The translations under genes and the position numbers were made by a program. DNA of 64,000 bases, taken from contig NC_087062.1 in NCBI RefSeq assembly GCF_963678635.1, positions 33,951,651-34,015,650 of the forward strand, given 5' to 3'. The DNA comes from Symsagittifera roscoffensis. Lineage: Eukaryota; Xenacoelomorpha; Acoela; Convolutidae. Positions 33,225 through 47,100 of this stretch are shown in pieces. The notes under the pieces are model-generated. The model saw only the letters and a program-made list of their open reading frames with translations, searched no databases and had not been told where the DNA came from. The stretch's first letter is position 1, and every line of letters begins with the position of its first letter.

Positions 33225-34194
33225 CACCAGAAATATTAAATAATTTCCTGGTATTTGTAAAGCAGCCTGTTGTAACGCTGCTACATTCCTTTTTCCTGAC
33301 CTTTGTTTTCTGAATTCGGTTGCTAATGCTTTACTAAACCTGATAACCGCGGTAATGTTATTGCACATGTCCTATCCTTGAACAAAAATTGACAATCATT
33401 TGGTATTATGCTACTTGAGTATTCACTCGGTTAATTGAAATAGGACTCTAATACTCTTCCTATATCTAGTTTCTTATGGTCTTCGTCTGTTTCTGCCTCT
33501 AAATCTTTTGTTTCTCTTGCGGTTTCTTAAAATAATTTTTTAGTGTGGATATGTCATACCCCCACTCCCCGGACAAATTTGTTCATTGACCTTTTCGTCG
33601 ATCGCTTATCTGATGGTCGAGTAAAGTTGGACACAAGAATGAACAAAGGTCCTTTCTGGTCTGCCCAGCAAAGATCATATGTGTCATTCTTGATGTATTT
33701 TATGTTTCCGCGGCTTACGTGCAGATTTGTGACAGTGGAATCTTTGGAGTCTGACATCAACTCACCTCTTCAAACCTCTTTTTCTGCCCTCTTATGAAGT
33801 CCTAAACTCTGTATCTCGCCTTCAAAAGTTTTCATCACACCTAAATGACCATTCAGCTCACCAGGCTGATGCGTGACTTCTTCCTTGTTGACCCATCAAA
33901 TCCTTGCCAATGGATTTGTTTCCCACTCAAAATAATCTTGATCAATCCTGACTGTCTTCTGCGGCAGCAGGCTCAAGGAATGTTTTGACATTGCTATTGT
34001 CTTCAAGTCATCTCTCCAAAGACTGTTTCATTCGAAGACAGATATCCAACGCCATCAGGGTCTTGATGTATCTCTCTGTTTAGGTCTCTGGTCCGGTTCT
34101 CCACCAATAATTTGTGGATCGCCAATTCCGTCATCTGATAAACCGTACTCGGGTTCCTGTTTGAAAGCTTCCGATTTCTTCGAGATGTCTTCAG
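33225..34194 (-). pseudogene. P2 chimeric copy (unit C)
   Basis: Carries the 30-bp deletion near 33,307 shared with B. Tail ORF at 33,554-33,760, then the RNase H-integrase linker. Confidence 0.7.
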
Positions 34195-35979
34195 TAGGTT
34201 TTTATCAATAATTTTTCAGTGTGGTCAAGTCCATACCACATTCCCAGACAAAAATATGCATCGAGCGTTAGATCTTTCCAAAGCAGTCCCCGATGATCGC
34301 ATATCTGGTGTTAGATTAAATTTTGACGCAGGAATGAACAACGGTCCTTTCTGGCCTGCCCAGGAGGGATCTTGTTTATCATCCTTAATGCAGTTCATGA
34401 TTTTGCGGCTTACGTGTAGGTTTGTGACAGTGGTCTTCTTGTTGTCTGACATCATTTCATTAAACCGCTCCAAGACGCGCAGGTTTGTTAATTTTGCTCG
34501 TATTTGCTGTTGCACATCATCAAATTCCATTCTGGTTTTGACTGACCATCGAGCCACTCATTGTCCTGATCGTTGACAATATCTGTTTCCCCGTGGCTAT
34601 TTCTCTTAGATCCTGAGTTATCTTTCTCAGGTCAAACCATTCCACAAAAAATCATCCCTGCATTCGCGGGTCTTTCTCTATTACTCTGCTGTGTCTGCAC
34701 TGGGAAAGGTAGATACAGTTGCAAGTTCTCAGCGACTCCCTCTGCCCGGAGTCATTCCAGTTTGCCACTGCATAATTTGAGGTTTCCTCGTCCGCTTTGA
34801 CTATGTCGTTTGAATCCAGATCCAATGGCAAACTTGTTCCTTCCTCTAGGACTCCATTAGTCACTCTAATCTCTGATGCCTTTCCATGTACTTCGCAGGC
34901 AGGGTCCTTTATCAAAAATTAGCAGTCTCAATTTCTTCTGTTTTCAGGTAAACAACAATCTTCTTTGGATGAGTTATGGGATTTGATATTCTCGAAATGT
35001 ACAGCTCTGACACTGCTGAGTCTGTAGAAACATTCCTCTTGTTGTAATTCCGTTATGCTGAGCCACCGCCTCCACTTGTAAAGAAATTTCTTACTACAGC
35101 TCGGTGGATCACATTTTGAAAGCCCATATATAATCTCCTAATGAGTACTTTTTGGCACCAGCTGCCTTCTCGTCTAATTTCTTCCTCTGCATTGCCTGCG
35201 CTTGTCACGTATTGCGTCTGCAAAAATCATTGAGCTCCTGCTGGCGCCTATCACCTCTCTCACATAGGCCTGTGATTATGTCTTTTTGATTTCTCGTGCC
35301 CTGTCAGCAGAATGTGTGAACTAATGCCTGCAGTAGAGCGCTGCGTACTGTTATAAGCCGCCATCACATGCGAGAAAAATCTATCCCAGTCTGTCATGTA
35401 TCGGGAACAATATACCCTCAAAATCGAAGTTCAGTATTGCTTCTCTATTAAGCCATTAGTCTGTGTGTACGATGTACAATGAGCTTGGACTACTTGAGAA
35501 CGTCTCGTTGTAACTCAGCTCACCTACAAAAAAGGTCGCATTGTCCCACTGAAACGTCGCCACACATCCGTGTCTGGCTGTCCAACTGTCAATCAAATTA
35601 TAACAATTCTCCCCAGCCGCGGCTGTTATGCAGGGCACAGCTTCTGCATTCTTTGTAAAGTGATCCATCATCCCCAGTACCTGAATGTAGCCACTGTCTG
35701 ACATAGATATTTTTTTCTGATGGTCATTTTGCACCACTTCTTTAATTTTTAATGACTCAAAAGCCTGCAATGAAAAATCAGCTTTTTTAGATTTTTCACT
35801 TGCCGGCATGACAGGCATGTTCTAACCCATTTAACACATGCTTTTTTCTTTCCAGGCAACTTATAGCGTTTTAAGAACTTTTGGTACACCTTAATTACCT
35901 CCTGATTTCCCATCTGCTCACGGGACCTGAACAATAACTCCTTTCGATAGGTTTGCGATAATTTTCCATCTTGACCCAC
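34195..35979 (-). pseudogene. Main integrase with tail (unit C)
   Basis: Core ORF at 35,456-35,818, zinc-region ORF at 35,749-35,979, tail ORFs at 34,652-34,915 and 34,225-34,557. I saw no difference from unit B here. Confidence 0.85.
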
Positions 35980-37666
35980 GAAATCCTTTCCAATGGCTTT
36001 GTGTTTTCTTCAAATGGCTCTTAGTCAATACTGACTGCCTTGTGCGGCAGCAAGAGCATGGAATGTTTTGACACTGCTATCGTCTCCTAGTCATCTGCTG
36101 CGTTATCAAAGACTTTCACTCGATGACAGAAAGTCATCACCATCAGGGTCTTGACGTATCTCGCTGTCTAAGTCTTTGGTCCAAGTCTCCACCAATAAGG
36201 ATGAAATGCACATTCCGACATCTCAAAGCTGGCGCTCGAGTTTCAGTCTGAATAAAAGTCAGCTTCCGATTTCTTCGAGATATATTCAGAAGATGAATCT
36301 CCCATGGAGCACGTCTCCATTGTAATCTCCCAGAGCACGTCTCCATTTGATTTACTCATCCACCTCATCTCCCCGGACAAATTTCCATCTACCGTGTCTT
36401 GACCATTTGTGTCTCCATTTCCTTCGCTGTCCGACCCCTGGCCAAAACTTCTTGCTTCGAGTGTTTGGATTCAATTTCACTCAGTGCTTGCTCTTGCCCC
36501 TCAGGAGTGAATACCTTTTTCCGAATCTCGGTCTCTTCCTTCCCTGTCTTGCACGGTGTCATAATCAAAACGCGTTGGGGAACTCTTCATGCCCCAACGC
36601 ATGGGGTCGAGAATGCACATGCCCATCTCTCTAGGAATGTCTAGTACTGGTGCCTCACACAGCTCCCGTTGAATGTTCTCGAAGGCTTCCTGAGCTTTTT
36701 CATTCCAATTGAACTTCTTCCCTGTGTTGCGCATCATTTGCTGCATCGCACAAAAGTTGTCTGCGTATCCCTCACAATTTTTTGTAGTAAATCAAAGATC
36801 CTAGGAAGCTTATCAATTGCGTGTCTATCCTGGGGACTTTCCATGTTAACAGACATGGCTTTCACTGCATCAGAATCTCGCCTCACGCCATGCGTATCCA
36901 CCATTCTTCCCCAGTAGTTTGCATTTAAACCCTCGGGAGATCGCATTTTGCATTTCAATCACGCTCTTTTGATAGAGTCAATTTGGTGTCGCTATTACTA
37001 CATCATCTACATAGCACATCACGTGGTTCCCATTCTTCTTCATTACGCTGGCCAAGTCTTGAGTCATAAGCTTCTGAAAGGTCGCTAATGTATGGCAGAA
37101 ACCAAAGGTTAACCTCTTCCACTGGTACAAGCCCAACTCGTACGCAAAACCCGTCTTTTTCTTGTCCTGATTTTGCAAGGCAACCTGTCAAAGAGCCGAA
37201 CCAAAATCCAAGGTGGTGGAAAAACCTGACGTCTTCGAGTCTCGTCAGGTTATCATCTACATCTGGTATTTGATGGATGTGCATCCTTTATTTTTACCGC
37301 GTTGAGGTAGCGAAAGACGCAACATAATCGCAGATGCCCTCTTTTCTTTTTAGTCATGACAACTCCTCATGCCCATGCCGACTTCGAGGGTTCTATCATG
37401 TCATACACGAGCAGCGGTCATACACGAGCTCCTCGTGTGTTGCTCCCTCCGTGTGGGGTACAGGACCCTCTTCCAGTTCACTCTTGTGTTCAACAAAATA
37501 CAACAACCTATTTCTAATTTTTGTTTCGAAAAAACGTCTGCCTTCCAATTTAAGTCTCGCCTAATCATCTCAAAATCTACATCCCCTATCTTGCCTCTCA
37601 ATTGTCCTATTTCGGATTTAAAAAAAGGCATATTAAACTCTAATTTATATCACAAAGGTCATTCCG
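35980..37666 (-). pseudogene. Reverse transcriptase-RNase H (unit C)
   Basis: YVDD ORF at 36,978-37,178. Preceding block at 37,003-37,284. Thumb/RNase H at 36,734-36,958 and 36,501-36,746. Same lesions as B, including the one-base loss in the thumb. Confidence 0.85.
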
Positions 37667-38086
37667 GAAGCTTCAGCAGCTCGACAAGCCATCAATTATT
37701 TCAGACTTCATTGATATTTTTTTGATAAAATATTTCAATTCATAAATTTTTTTTACAGCTAGACTTTTATTCGCAAGATTAAGACATTCAACCGCGTGAT
37801 GTCTTTTGAGGTTAGATGTTTTCCCATAATTGGTCCTCATCGGTAAAACGAGGCCAAGTTTTCTTCTACTTAGGTCCAAAACAGAATCTGAATTACAATT
37901 GTATAGCGTTCGCTATACTGTACTTCGAAGGTTACTGAACGTTGACTGTTATCACTGAATTTTGACTGTTATTGCTGAATTTTGACTGTCAACTTAGACT
38001 GAACTTTGACTTTTAGCATTCGATATGAGGCAAACTTGCTTACTATCGCTCAATGCATTAAAGTCTCATATTCTAAAAGACACCAC

Positions 38087-39747
38087 GATTGCCTGCCAAG
38101 GCTTTGAATTCAAACTCTATCTAAAAACATTAGTACCTTATTTTTATCCGTTGTTATCATATTCAGACGTTGCTTAACATAGTTTCTGTCCGGTTTTTTT
38201 TATCAGTAACAGTCCATAGCTCAGATCAATCGTCACGTCGAAATTTCTGAAGAAATCACTACCGAAGATAAACGAACTGATCCGAGTCGTCGAAGTTCTA
38301 CACCAAGAGTAATTTCATCGAGAGGTTCATTCTTCTATCTGGATAATTGCTATTGGAGTTCGCCTGCAACGTAGATGGCTCCGCGATTGCGTCTGCCAGT
38401 CTTAGTTTCGTGGGTACTAGATCGTCCATGGCGAAACCCATTCTCTCCCATGTTTTGATCGGCATCACACTGATTTTTGCTCCTGTGTCTAGGAGTCCTG
38501 TGATTGCCTGCCAAGGCTTTGAATTCAGACTCTATCTAAAAACATTAGTATATTAGTTTTATCCGTTCTTATCATATTTAGACGTTGCTTAACATAGTTT
38601 CTGTCCGGTTTTTTTTATCAACAACAGTACATTGCTCAGATCAATCGTCACGTCGAAATTTCTGAAGAAATCACGACCGAAGAAAAACGAACTGATCCGA
38701 GTCGTCGAAGTTCTACACCAAGACTAATTTCATCGAGAGGTTCTTTCTTCTATCTGGAGGATTGCTATTGGAGTTCTCCTGCAACGTAGATGGCTCCGCG
38801 ATTGCGTCTGCCAGTCTTAGTTTCGTGGGTACTAGATCGGCCATGGCGAAACCCATTCTCTCCCATGTTTTAATCGGCATCACACTGATTTTTGCTCCTG
38901 TGTCTAGGAGTCCTGTGATTGCCTGCTAAGGCTTTGAATTCAAACTCCATCTAAAAACATTAGTATATTAGTTTTATCCGTTCTTATCATATTTAGACGT
39001 TGCTTAACATAGTTTCTGTCCGGTTTTTTTTATCAACAACAGTCCATTGCTCAGATCAATCGTCACGTCGAAATTTCTGAAGAAATCACGACCGAAGAAA
39101 AACGAACTGATCCGAGTCGTCGAAGTTCTACACCAAGAGTAATTTCATCGAGAGGTTCATTCTTCTATCTGGAGGATTGCTATTGGAGTTCTCCTGCAAC
39201 GTAGATGGCTCCGCGATTGCGTCTGCCAGTCTTAGTTTCGTGGGTACTAGATCGGCCATGGCGAAACCCATTCTCTCCCATGTTTTAATCGGCATCACAC
39301 TGATTTTTGCTCCTGTGTCTAGGAGTCCTGTGATTGCCTGCTAAGGCTTTGAATTCAAACTCCATCTAAAAATATTAGTATCTTATTTTCATCCGTTGTT
39401 ATCATATTTAGACGTTGCTTAACATAGTTTCTGTCCGGTTTTTTATCAACAACAGCCCATTGCCCAGATCAATCGTCACGTCGAAATTTCTGAAGAAATC
39501 ACGACCGAAGATAAACGAACTGATCCGAGTCGTCGAAGTTCTACACCAAGACTAATTTCATCGAGAGGTTCATTCTTCTATCTGGAGGATTCCTATTGGA
39601 GTTCTCCTGCAACGTAGATGGCTCCGCGATTGCGTCTGCCAGTCTTAGTTTTGTGGGTACTAGATAGTCCATGGCGAAACCCATTCTCTCCCATGTTTTG
39701 ATCGCCATCACACTGATTTTTGCTCCTGTGTCTTGGAGTCCTGTGAC
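38087..39747 (-). repeat. Protease domain in four tandem 415-bp repeats (unit C)
   Basis: About 1,660 bp, four repeats. The last (highest-coordinate) repeat is the diverged 413-bp type (GATTCCTATTGG, GTCTTGGAGTCC), which ends every array. Palindrome and 20-bp repeats lie at about 37,901-38,018. Confidence 0.85.
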
Positions 39748-39955
39748 TACAATCTTCTTTGCTTTTTGGTTAGAAAATTTGCAGCTATATCTGCTTTGTT
39801 TGCAATAGAAACCGCATCTTGTTGCAACATGGCATCGTAGCCAAATCTGTGGATCTTCAACTCATCTTGACTGAGATATATTCGACCTACCTGGTCATTG
39901 ACTTACGTTACATAGGTCTTAGCGTAAATCCCAATGCCATCAACGTTGAGCATAA

Positions 39956-40280
39956 TCTTGCGGTCCCAAAACCAGGCTTATGCGCTAAATCACTCCCGGA
40001 GAGTGCTCCATTTCTCCGTCTCATCACGCGGAGGCGCGGACGATCCAGGACCCCTTATCCGCTCGAAGCAGCCATCAGCAAGACCTAAACAAAATTTTGC
40101 CTAATTTAAAATTCGGCTGGTATAATCTTGCGGTCCCAAAACCAGGCTTATGCGCTAAATCACTCCCGGAGAGTGCTCCATTTCTCCGTCTCATCACGCG
40201 CAGGCTCGGACGATCCAGAAACCTTTATCCGCCCAAAGCAGCCATCAACAAGGCTTCAACAAAATTTTGCCTAATTTAAA
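39956..40280. repeat. 170-bp repeat, two copies (unit D)
   Basis: Copies start at 39,956 and 40,126. The following AT-rich 375 bases up to P1 hold no gene. Confidence 0.9.
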
Positions 40281-40656
40281 AGTAGGGTCTTGAGTTAACG
40301 TTTGGCCAACATTCTTTTCCATTTAACATTAAAAGAGTGTTTAAAGCAGCCAAGTTAAAAGTTTTGTTAATAAAATGTATTAAAAAATTAATCTAAATTT
40401 CTGAAAACTAATCGAAGAAGTCACAATCCAAACTTTGGATGTCTTTCTCAGGTTGTTCATAAAACATTCATGTCACCAATTTCATAAGTGTCTATTCCTA
40501 ATAACACTACACACACAACCTACCTTCTTAATCTATGCTCAAAGAAAACTTCTTGTGTGAATATACTTCAATGTTGCTGTCCTTGAAAGTATACTTCATG
40601 TAATAGCGCATGTAGCTCCCGTAGCTCCACCTGTTGCTTTTCCGTCACCCTCGTCG

Positions 40657-42185
40657 CCAGAAAACTTAAATATTTTCCTGTTAGTTGTGAAGCAGCCTGT
40701 TGAAACGCTGCTGCATTCCTTTTTCCTCATTTTTGTTCGCAAAAAACTCTAACTCTTGAACTATTTTTATTTTCCGAGGTCGGCTGCTAATGCTGTACTA
40801 AACCTGATAACCGCGGTAATGACTACTGCACATGTCCTATTATCCATAATCATGAAATCACTATCAGTTAGTATTATGCTCATTGAGTATTCACTCGGTT
40901 AGTTGAAATATGACTCTAATACTCTTCCTATATCTAGTCTCTTATGGGTTTCGTCTGTTTCTGCCACTGAATTTTCTGTTTTTCTTGCAGTTTTTATTTT
41001 TTTATCAATAATTTTTCAGTGTGGGTAAGTCCCTCCCCCTTCCCCGGACGAACATATGCACCAACCCCCCCCCCCCCCCCCGTCGGTCACATATCTGGTG
41101 TTAGATTAAGGTTGGACACAGGAATGAACAACGGTCATTTCTGGGCAGCCAAGGAAAGATCATGTTTCATCATCCTTGATGCATTTCATGCTTTCGCGGC
41201 AGGTTTGTGACAGTGGTCTCCTTGTTGTCTGACGTCATATCATTTAACTACTCCAAGACGCGCAGGTTTGTTAATTTTTGCTCGTATGACTGCTGTTGCA
41301 CATCATCAATTCCAATTCTGGTTTTGACTGATCTTCGAGCCACTCGTTGCCATGATCGTAGACAATATCTACTTTCCATGGCACGTTTTTTTTCTACACC
41401 TACTGTATTGTCTACTATCTTCTTAAGGTCTATTCTGTTCACAAAAAATATTCCCCATAAGGACTGCACCTCTTCGCGGATCTTTCTCTATTACTATGGT
41501 GAAAAATAGATCCGGCTCCGTGTTCCTTGGACCTCTGCTCGTCGTCATTCCAATCTTCCTCTGCATAGAGTAAATTTTACTCATCCACTTCATTTATATC
41601 CTCAGGATCCACGTCCAATGGCAGATTTGTTCCTCTTCTAGGACTTCATTCCCGTCTCTGGTGTCTTTCTCTTTGACTCCGCAGGCAGGGTCCATCATCA
41701 AATAATCAACCTTCTTCATGTCTACAAACAAACACCAGTCTTCTGTGGATGGGTTATGGGGTTTGATGTTCTCAAACTGTATAGCTCGGCCAGTTCTGAG
41801 TCTGCAAAAATATCCCACTTGATGTACATCCGTTACCATGAAGGGACCCCTCCTTTTCCGTAGCAGTTTTTTAGTACCCTTAGACGAGATCACATTCTAA
41901 AAAGCTCATACAAAATCTTTTACAGTATAAGCTTAAGCACCAGCTGCCTTTTGTCAATTTTGTTGCTCTGCCTTGACCGCGCTTGTCATATCTCTCATGT
42001 AGACCTGTGGTTTTCTTTAATTGCCTTTTGTGCCTTGTCAACATCAAGTGTGGTTTAATGCGTGTAGTGGAGTGCTGCGTACTTTTAAAAGTCCTCCTCT
42101 GTATACTTCTTAAAACGGTCGATCAGCACTAAATCATCACTGTAGCCACTGTCTCTCATATATATCTTTTTATTTTCACTCTCAT
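40657..42185 (-). pseudogene. P1 partial integrase copy (unit D)
   Basis: GPY/F ORF at 41,594-41,893. Integrase-core remnant ORF at 42,085-42,273. Poly-C tract of 17 C near 41,065-41,081, the longest in the array together with E. The D/E duplication breakpoint falls inside P1 at 40,739. Confidence 0.8.
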
Positions 42186-43185
42186 CACCAGAAATATTAA
42201 ATAATTTCCTGGTATTTGTAAAGCAGCCTGTTGTAACGCTGCTACATTCATTTTTCCTGACCTTTGTTTGCAAAAGTACTCTATGTTCTTGAACTATTTT
42301 CTGAATTCGGTTGCTAATGCTTTACTAAACCTGATAACCGCGGTAATGTTATTGCACATGTCCTATCCTTGAACAAAAATTGACAATCAGTTGGTATTAT
42401 GCTACTTGAGTATTCACTCGGTTAATTGAAATAGGACTCTAATACTCTTCCTATATCTAGTTTCTTATGGTCTTCGTCTGTTTCTGCCTCTAAATCTTTT
42501 GTTTCTCTTGTGGTTTCTTAAAATGATTTTTTAGTGTGGATATGTCATACCCCCACTCCCCGGACAAATTTGTTCATTGACCTTTTCGTCGATCGCTTAT
42601 CTGATGGTCGAGTAAAGTTGGACACAAGAATGAACAAAGGTCCTTTCTGGTCTGCCCAGCAAAGATCATATGTGTCATTCTTGATGTATTTTATGTTTCC
42701 GCGGCTTACGTGCAGATTTGTGACAGTGGAATCTTTGGAGTCTGACATCAACTCACCTCTTCAAACCTCTTTTTCTGCCCTCTTATGAAGTCCTAAACTC
42801 TGTATCTCGCCTTCAAAAGTTTTCATCACACCTAAATGACCATTCAGCTCACCAGGCTGATGCGTGACTTCTTCCTTGTTGACCCATCAAATCCTTGCCA
42901 ATGGATTTGTTTCCTACTTAAAATAATCTTGATCAATCCTGACTGTCTTCTGCGGCAGCAGGCTCAAGGAATGTTTTGACATTGCTATTGTCTTCAAGTC
43001 ATCTCTCCAAAGACTGTTTCATTCGAAGACAGATATCCAACGCCATCAGGGTCTTGATGTATCTCTCTGTTTAGGTCTCTGGTCCGGTTCTCCACCAATA
43101 ATTTGTGGATCGCCAATTCCGTCATCTGATAAACCGTACTCGGGTTCCTGTTTGAAAGCTTCCGATTTCTTCGAGATGTCTTCAG
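42186..43185 (-). pseudogene. P2 chimeric copy (unit D)
   Basis: Tail ORF at 42,545-42,751, linker part at about 42,757-43,185. Same fusion point as other units. Confidence 0.7.
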
Positions 43186-44970
43186 TAGGTTTTTATCAAT
43201 AATTTTTCAGTGTGGTCAAGTCCATACCACATTCCCAGACAAAAATATGCATCGAGCGTTAGATCTTTCCAAAGCAGTCCCCGATGATCGCATATCTGTT
43301 GTTAGATTAAATTTTGACGCAGGAATGAACAACGGTCCTTTCTGGCCTGCCCAGGAGGGATCTTGTTTATCATCCTTAATGCATTTCATGATTTTGCGGC
43401 TTACGTGTAGGTTTGTGACAGTGGTCTTCTTGTTGTCTGACATCATTTCATTAAACCGCTCCAAGACGCGCAGGTTTGTTAATTTTGCTCGTATTTGCTG
43501 TTGCACATCATCAAATTCCATTCTGGTTTTGACTGCCCATCGAGCCACTCATTGTCCTGATCGTTGACAATATCTGTTTCCCCGTGGCTATTTCTCTTAG
43601 ATCCTGAGTTATCTTTCTCAGGTCAAACCATTCGACAAAAAATCATCCCTGCATTCGCGGGTCTTTCTCTATTACTCTGCTGTGTCTGCACTGTGAAAGG
43701 TAGATACAGTTGCAAGTTCTCAGCGACTCCCTCTGCCCGGAGTCATTCCAGTTTGCCACTGCATAATTTGAGGTTTCCTCGTCCGCTTTGACTATGTCGT
43801 TTGAATCCAGATCCAATGGCAAACTTGTTCCTTCCTCTAGGACTCCATTAGTCACTCTAATCTCTGATGCCTTTCCATGTACTTCGCAGGCAGGGTCCTT
43901 TATCAAAAATTAGCAGTCTCAATTTCTTCTGTTTTCAGGTAAACAACAATCTTCTTTGGATGAGTTATGGGATTTGATATTCTCGAAATGTACAGCTCTG
44001 ACACTGCTGAGTCTGTAGAAACATTCCTCTTGTTGTACTTCCGTTATGCTGAGCCACCGCCTCCACTTGTAAAGAAATTTCTTATTACAGCTCGGTGGAT
44101 CACATTTTGAAAGCCCATATATAATCTCCTAATGAGTACTTTTTGGCACCAGCTGCCTTCTCGTCTAATTTCTTCCTCTGCATTGCCTGCGCTTGTCACG
44201 TATTGCGCCTGCAAAAATCATTGAGCTCCTGCTGGTGCCTATCACCTCTCTCACATAGGCCTGTGATTATGTCTTTTTGATTTCTCGTGCCCTGTCAGCA
44301 GAATGTGTGAACTAATGCCTGCAGTAGAGCGCTGCGTACTGTTATAAGCCGCCATCACATGCGAGAAAAATCTATCCCAGTCTGTCATGTATCGGGAACA
44401 ATATACCCTCAAAATCGAAGTTCAGTTTTTCTTCTCTATTAAGCCATTAGTCTGTGTGTACGATGTACAATGAGCTTGGACTACTTGAGAACGTCTCGTT
44501 GTAAGTCAGTTCACTTACAAAAAAGGTCGCATTGTCCCACTGAAACGTCGCCACACATCCGTGTCTGGCTGTCCAACTGTCAATCAAATTATAACAATTC
44601 TCCCCAGCCGCGGCTGTTATGCAGGGCACAGCTTCTGCACTCTTTGTAAAGTGATCCATCATCCCCAGTACCTGAATGTAGCCACTGTCTGACATAGATA
44701 TTTTTTTCTGATGGTCAATTTGCACCACTTCTTTAATTTTTAATGACTCAAAAGCCTGCAATGAAAAATCAGCTTTTTTAGATTTTTCACTTGCCGGCAT
44801 GACAGGCATGTTCTAACCCATTTAACACATGCTTTTTTCTTTCCAGGCAACTTATAGCGTTTTAAGAACTTTTGGTACACCTTAATTACCTCCTGATTTC
44901 CCATCTGCTCACGGGACCTGAACAATAACTCCTTTCGATATGATTGCGATAATTTTCCATCTTGACCCAC
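43186..44970 (-). pseudogene. Main integrase with tail (unit D)
   Basis: Core ORF at 44,447-44,809 (QIDH, QWDNATFF, SEL/TYNETF as in A). Zinc-region ORF at 44,740-44,970. Tail ORFs at 43,643-43,906 and 43,216-43,548. The DWD...AYN motif lies between them in another frame, and the catalytic Glu follows the same frameshift as in A. Confidence 0.85.
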
Positions 44971-46680
44971 GAAATCCTTTCCAATGGCTTTGTGTTTTCT
45001 TCAAATGGCTCTTAGTCAATACTGACTGCCTTGTGCGGCAGCAAGAGCATGGAATGTTTTGACACTGCTATCGTCTCCTAGTCATCTGCTGCGTTATCAA
45101 AGACTTTCACTCGATGACAGAAAGTCATCACCATCAGGGTCTTGGCGTATCTCGCTGTCTAAGTCTTTGGTCCAAGTCTCCACCAATAAGGATGAAATGC
45201 ACATTCCGACATCTCAAAGCTGGCGCTCGAGTTTCAGTCTGAATAAAAGTCAGCTTCCGATTTCTTCGAGATATATTCAGAAGATGAATCTCCCATGGAG
45301 CACGTCTCCATTGTAATCTCCCAGAGCACGTCTCCATTTGATTTACTCATCCACCTCATCTCCCCGGACAAATTTCCATCTACCGTGTCTTGACCATTTG
45401 TGTCTCCATTTCCTTCGCTGTCCGACCCCTGGCCAAAACTTCTTGCTTCGAGTGTTTGGATTCAATTTCACTCAGTGCTTGCTCTTGCCCCTCAGGAGTG
45501 AATACCTTTTTCCGAATCTCGGTCTCTTCCTTCCCTGTCTTGCACGGTGTCATAATCAAAACGCGTTGTGGAATTAATCAAAACGCGTTGGGGAACTCTT
45601 CATGCCCCAACGCATGGGGTCGAGAATGCACATGCCCATCTCTCTAGGAATGCCTAGTACTGGTGCCTCACACAGCTCCCGTTGAATGTTCTCGAAGGCT
45701 TCATGAGCTTTTTCATTCCAATTGAACTTCTTCCCTGTGTTGCGCATCATTTGCTGCATCGCACAAAAGTTGTCTGCGTATCCCCTCACAATTTTTCGTA
45801 GTAAATCAAAGATCCTAGGAAGCTTATCAATTGCATGTCTATCCTGGGGACTTTCCATGTTAACAGACATGGCTTTCACTGCATCAGAATCTCGCCTCAC
45901 GCCATGCGTATCCACCATTCTTCCCCGGTAGTTTGCATTTAAACCCTCGGGAGATCGCATTTTGCATTTCAATCACGCTCTTTTGATAGAGTCAATTTGG
46001 TGTCGCTATTACTACATCATCTACATAGCACATCACGTGGTTCCCATTCTTCTTCATTACGCTGGCCAAGTCTTGAGTCATAAGCCTCTGAAAGGTCGCT
46101 AATGTATGGCAGAAACTAAAGGTTAACCTCTTCCACTGGTACAAGCCCAACTCGTACGCAAAACCCGTCTTTTTCTTGTCCTGATTTTGCAAGGCAACCT
46201 GTCAAAGAGCCGAACCAAAATCCAAGGTGGTGGAAAAACCTGACGTCTTCGAGTCTCGTCAGGTTATCATCTACATCTGGTATTTGATGGATGTGCATCT
46301 TTTATTTTTACCGCGTTGAGGTAGCGAAAGACGCAACATAATCGCAGATGCCCTCTTTTCTTTTTAGTCATGACAACTCCTCATGCCCATGCCGACTTCG
46401 AGGGTTGTATCATGTCATACACGAGCAGCGGTCATACACGAGCTCCTCGTGTGTTGCTCCCTCCGTGTGGGGTACAGGACCCTCTTCCAGTTCACTCTTG
46501 TGTTCGACAAAATACAACAACCTATTTCAAATTTTTGTTTCGAAAAAACGTCTGCCTTCCAATTTAAGTCTCGCCTAATCATCTCAAAATCTACATCCCC
46601 TATCTTGCCTCTCAAGTGTCCTATTTTGGATTTAAAAAAAGGCATATTAAACTCTAATTCATATCACAAAGGTCATTCCG
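44971..46680 (-). pseudogene. Reverse transcriptase-RNase H (unit D)
   Basis: YVDD ORF at 45,992-46,192. Block with the IPDVDD motif at 46,116-46,298. Thumb plus RNase H start as one 132-codon ORF at 45,574-45,972, ending with FNWNEK.HEAFENIQREL..APVLGIP and CILD, the expected Gypsy pattern. The 22-bp duplication at 45,556-45,592 truncates RNase H here. Confidence 0.85.
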
Positions 46681-47100
46681 GAAGCTTCAGCAGCTCGACA
46701 AGCCATCAATTATTTCAGACTTCATTGATATTTTTTTGATAAAATATTTCAATTCATAAATTTTTTTTACAGCTAGACTTTTATTCGCAAGATTAAGACA
46801 TTCAACCGCGCGATGTCTTTTGAGGTTGGATGTTTTCCCATAATTGGTCCTCATCGGTAAAACGAGGCCAAGTTTTCTTCTACTTAGGTCCAAAACAGAA
46901 TCTGAAATACAATTGTATAGCGTTCGCTATACTGTACTTCGAAGGTTACTGAACGTTGACTGTTATCACTGAATTTTGACTGTTATTGCTGAATTTTGAC
47001 TGTCAACTTAGACTGAACTTTGACTTTTAGCATTCGATATGAGGCAAACTTGCTTACTATCGCTCAATGCATTAAAGTCTCATATTCTAATAGACACCAC

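Larger units (their letters stand above)
30998..39953 (-). mobile_element. Ty3/Gypsy-like element, tandem unit C (gag-less)
   Basis: Third unit, 8,956 bp. Offset from B is 8,541 before and 8,543 after the poly-C tract, constant up to the protease array. B and C are therefore a recent duplication pair. The array then differs (four repeats instead of three). Confidence 0.85.
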
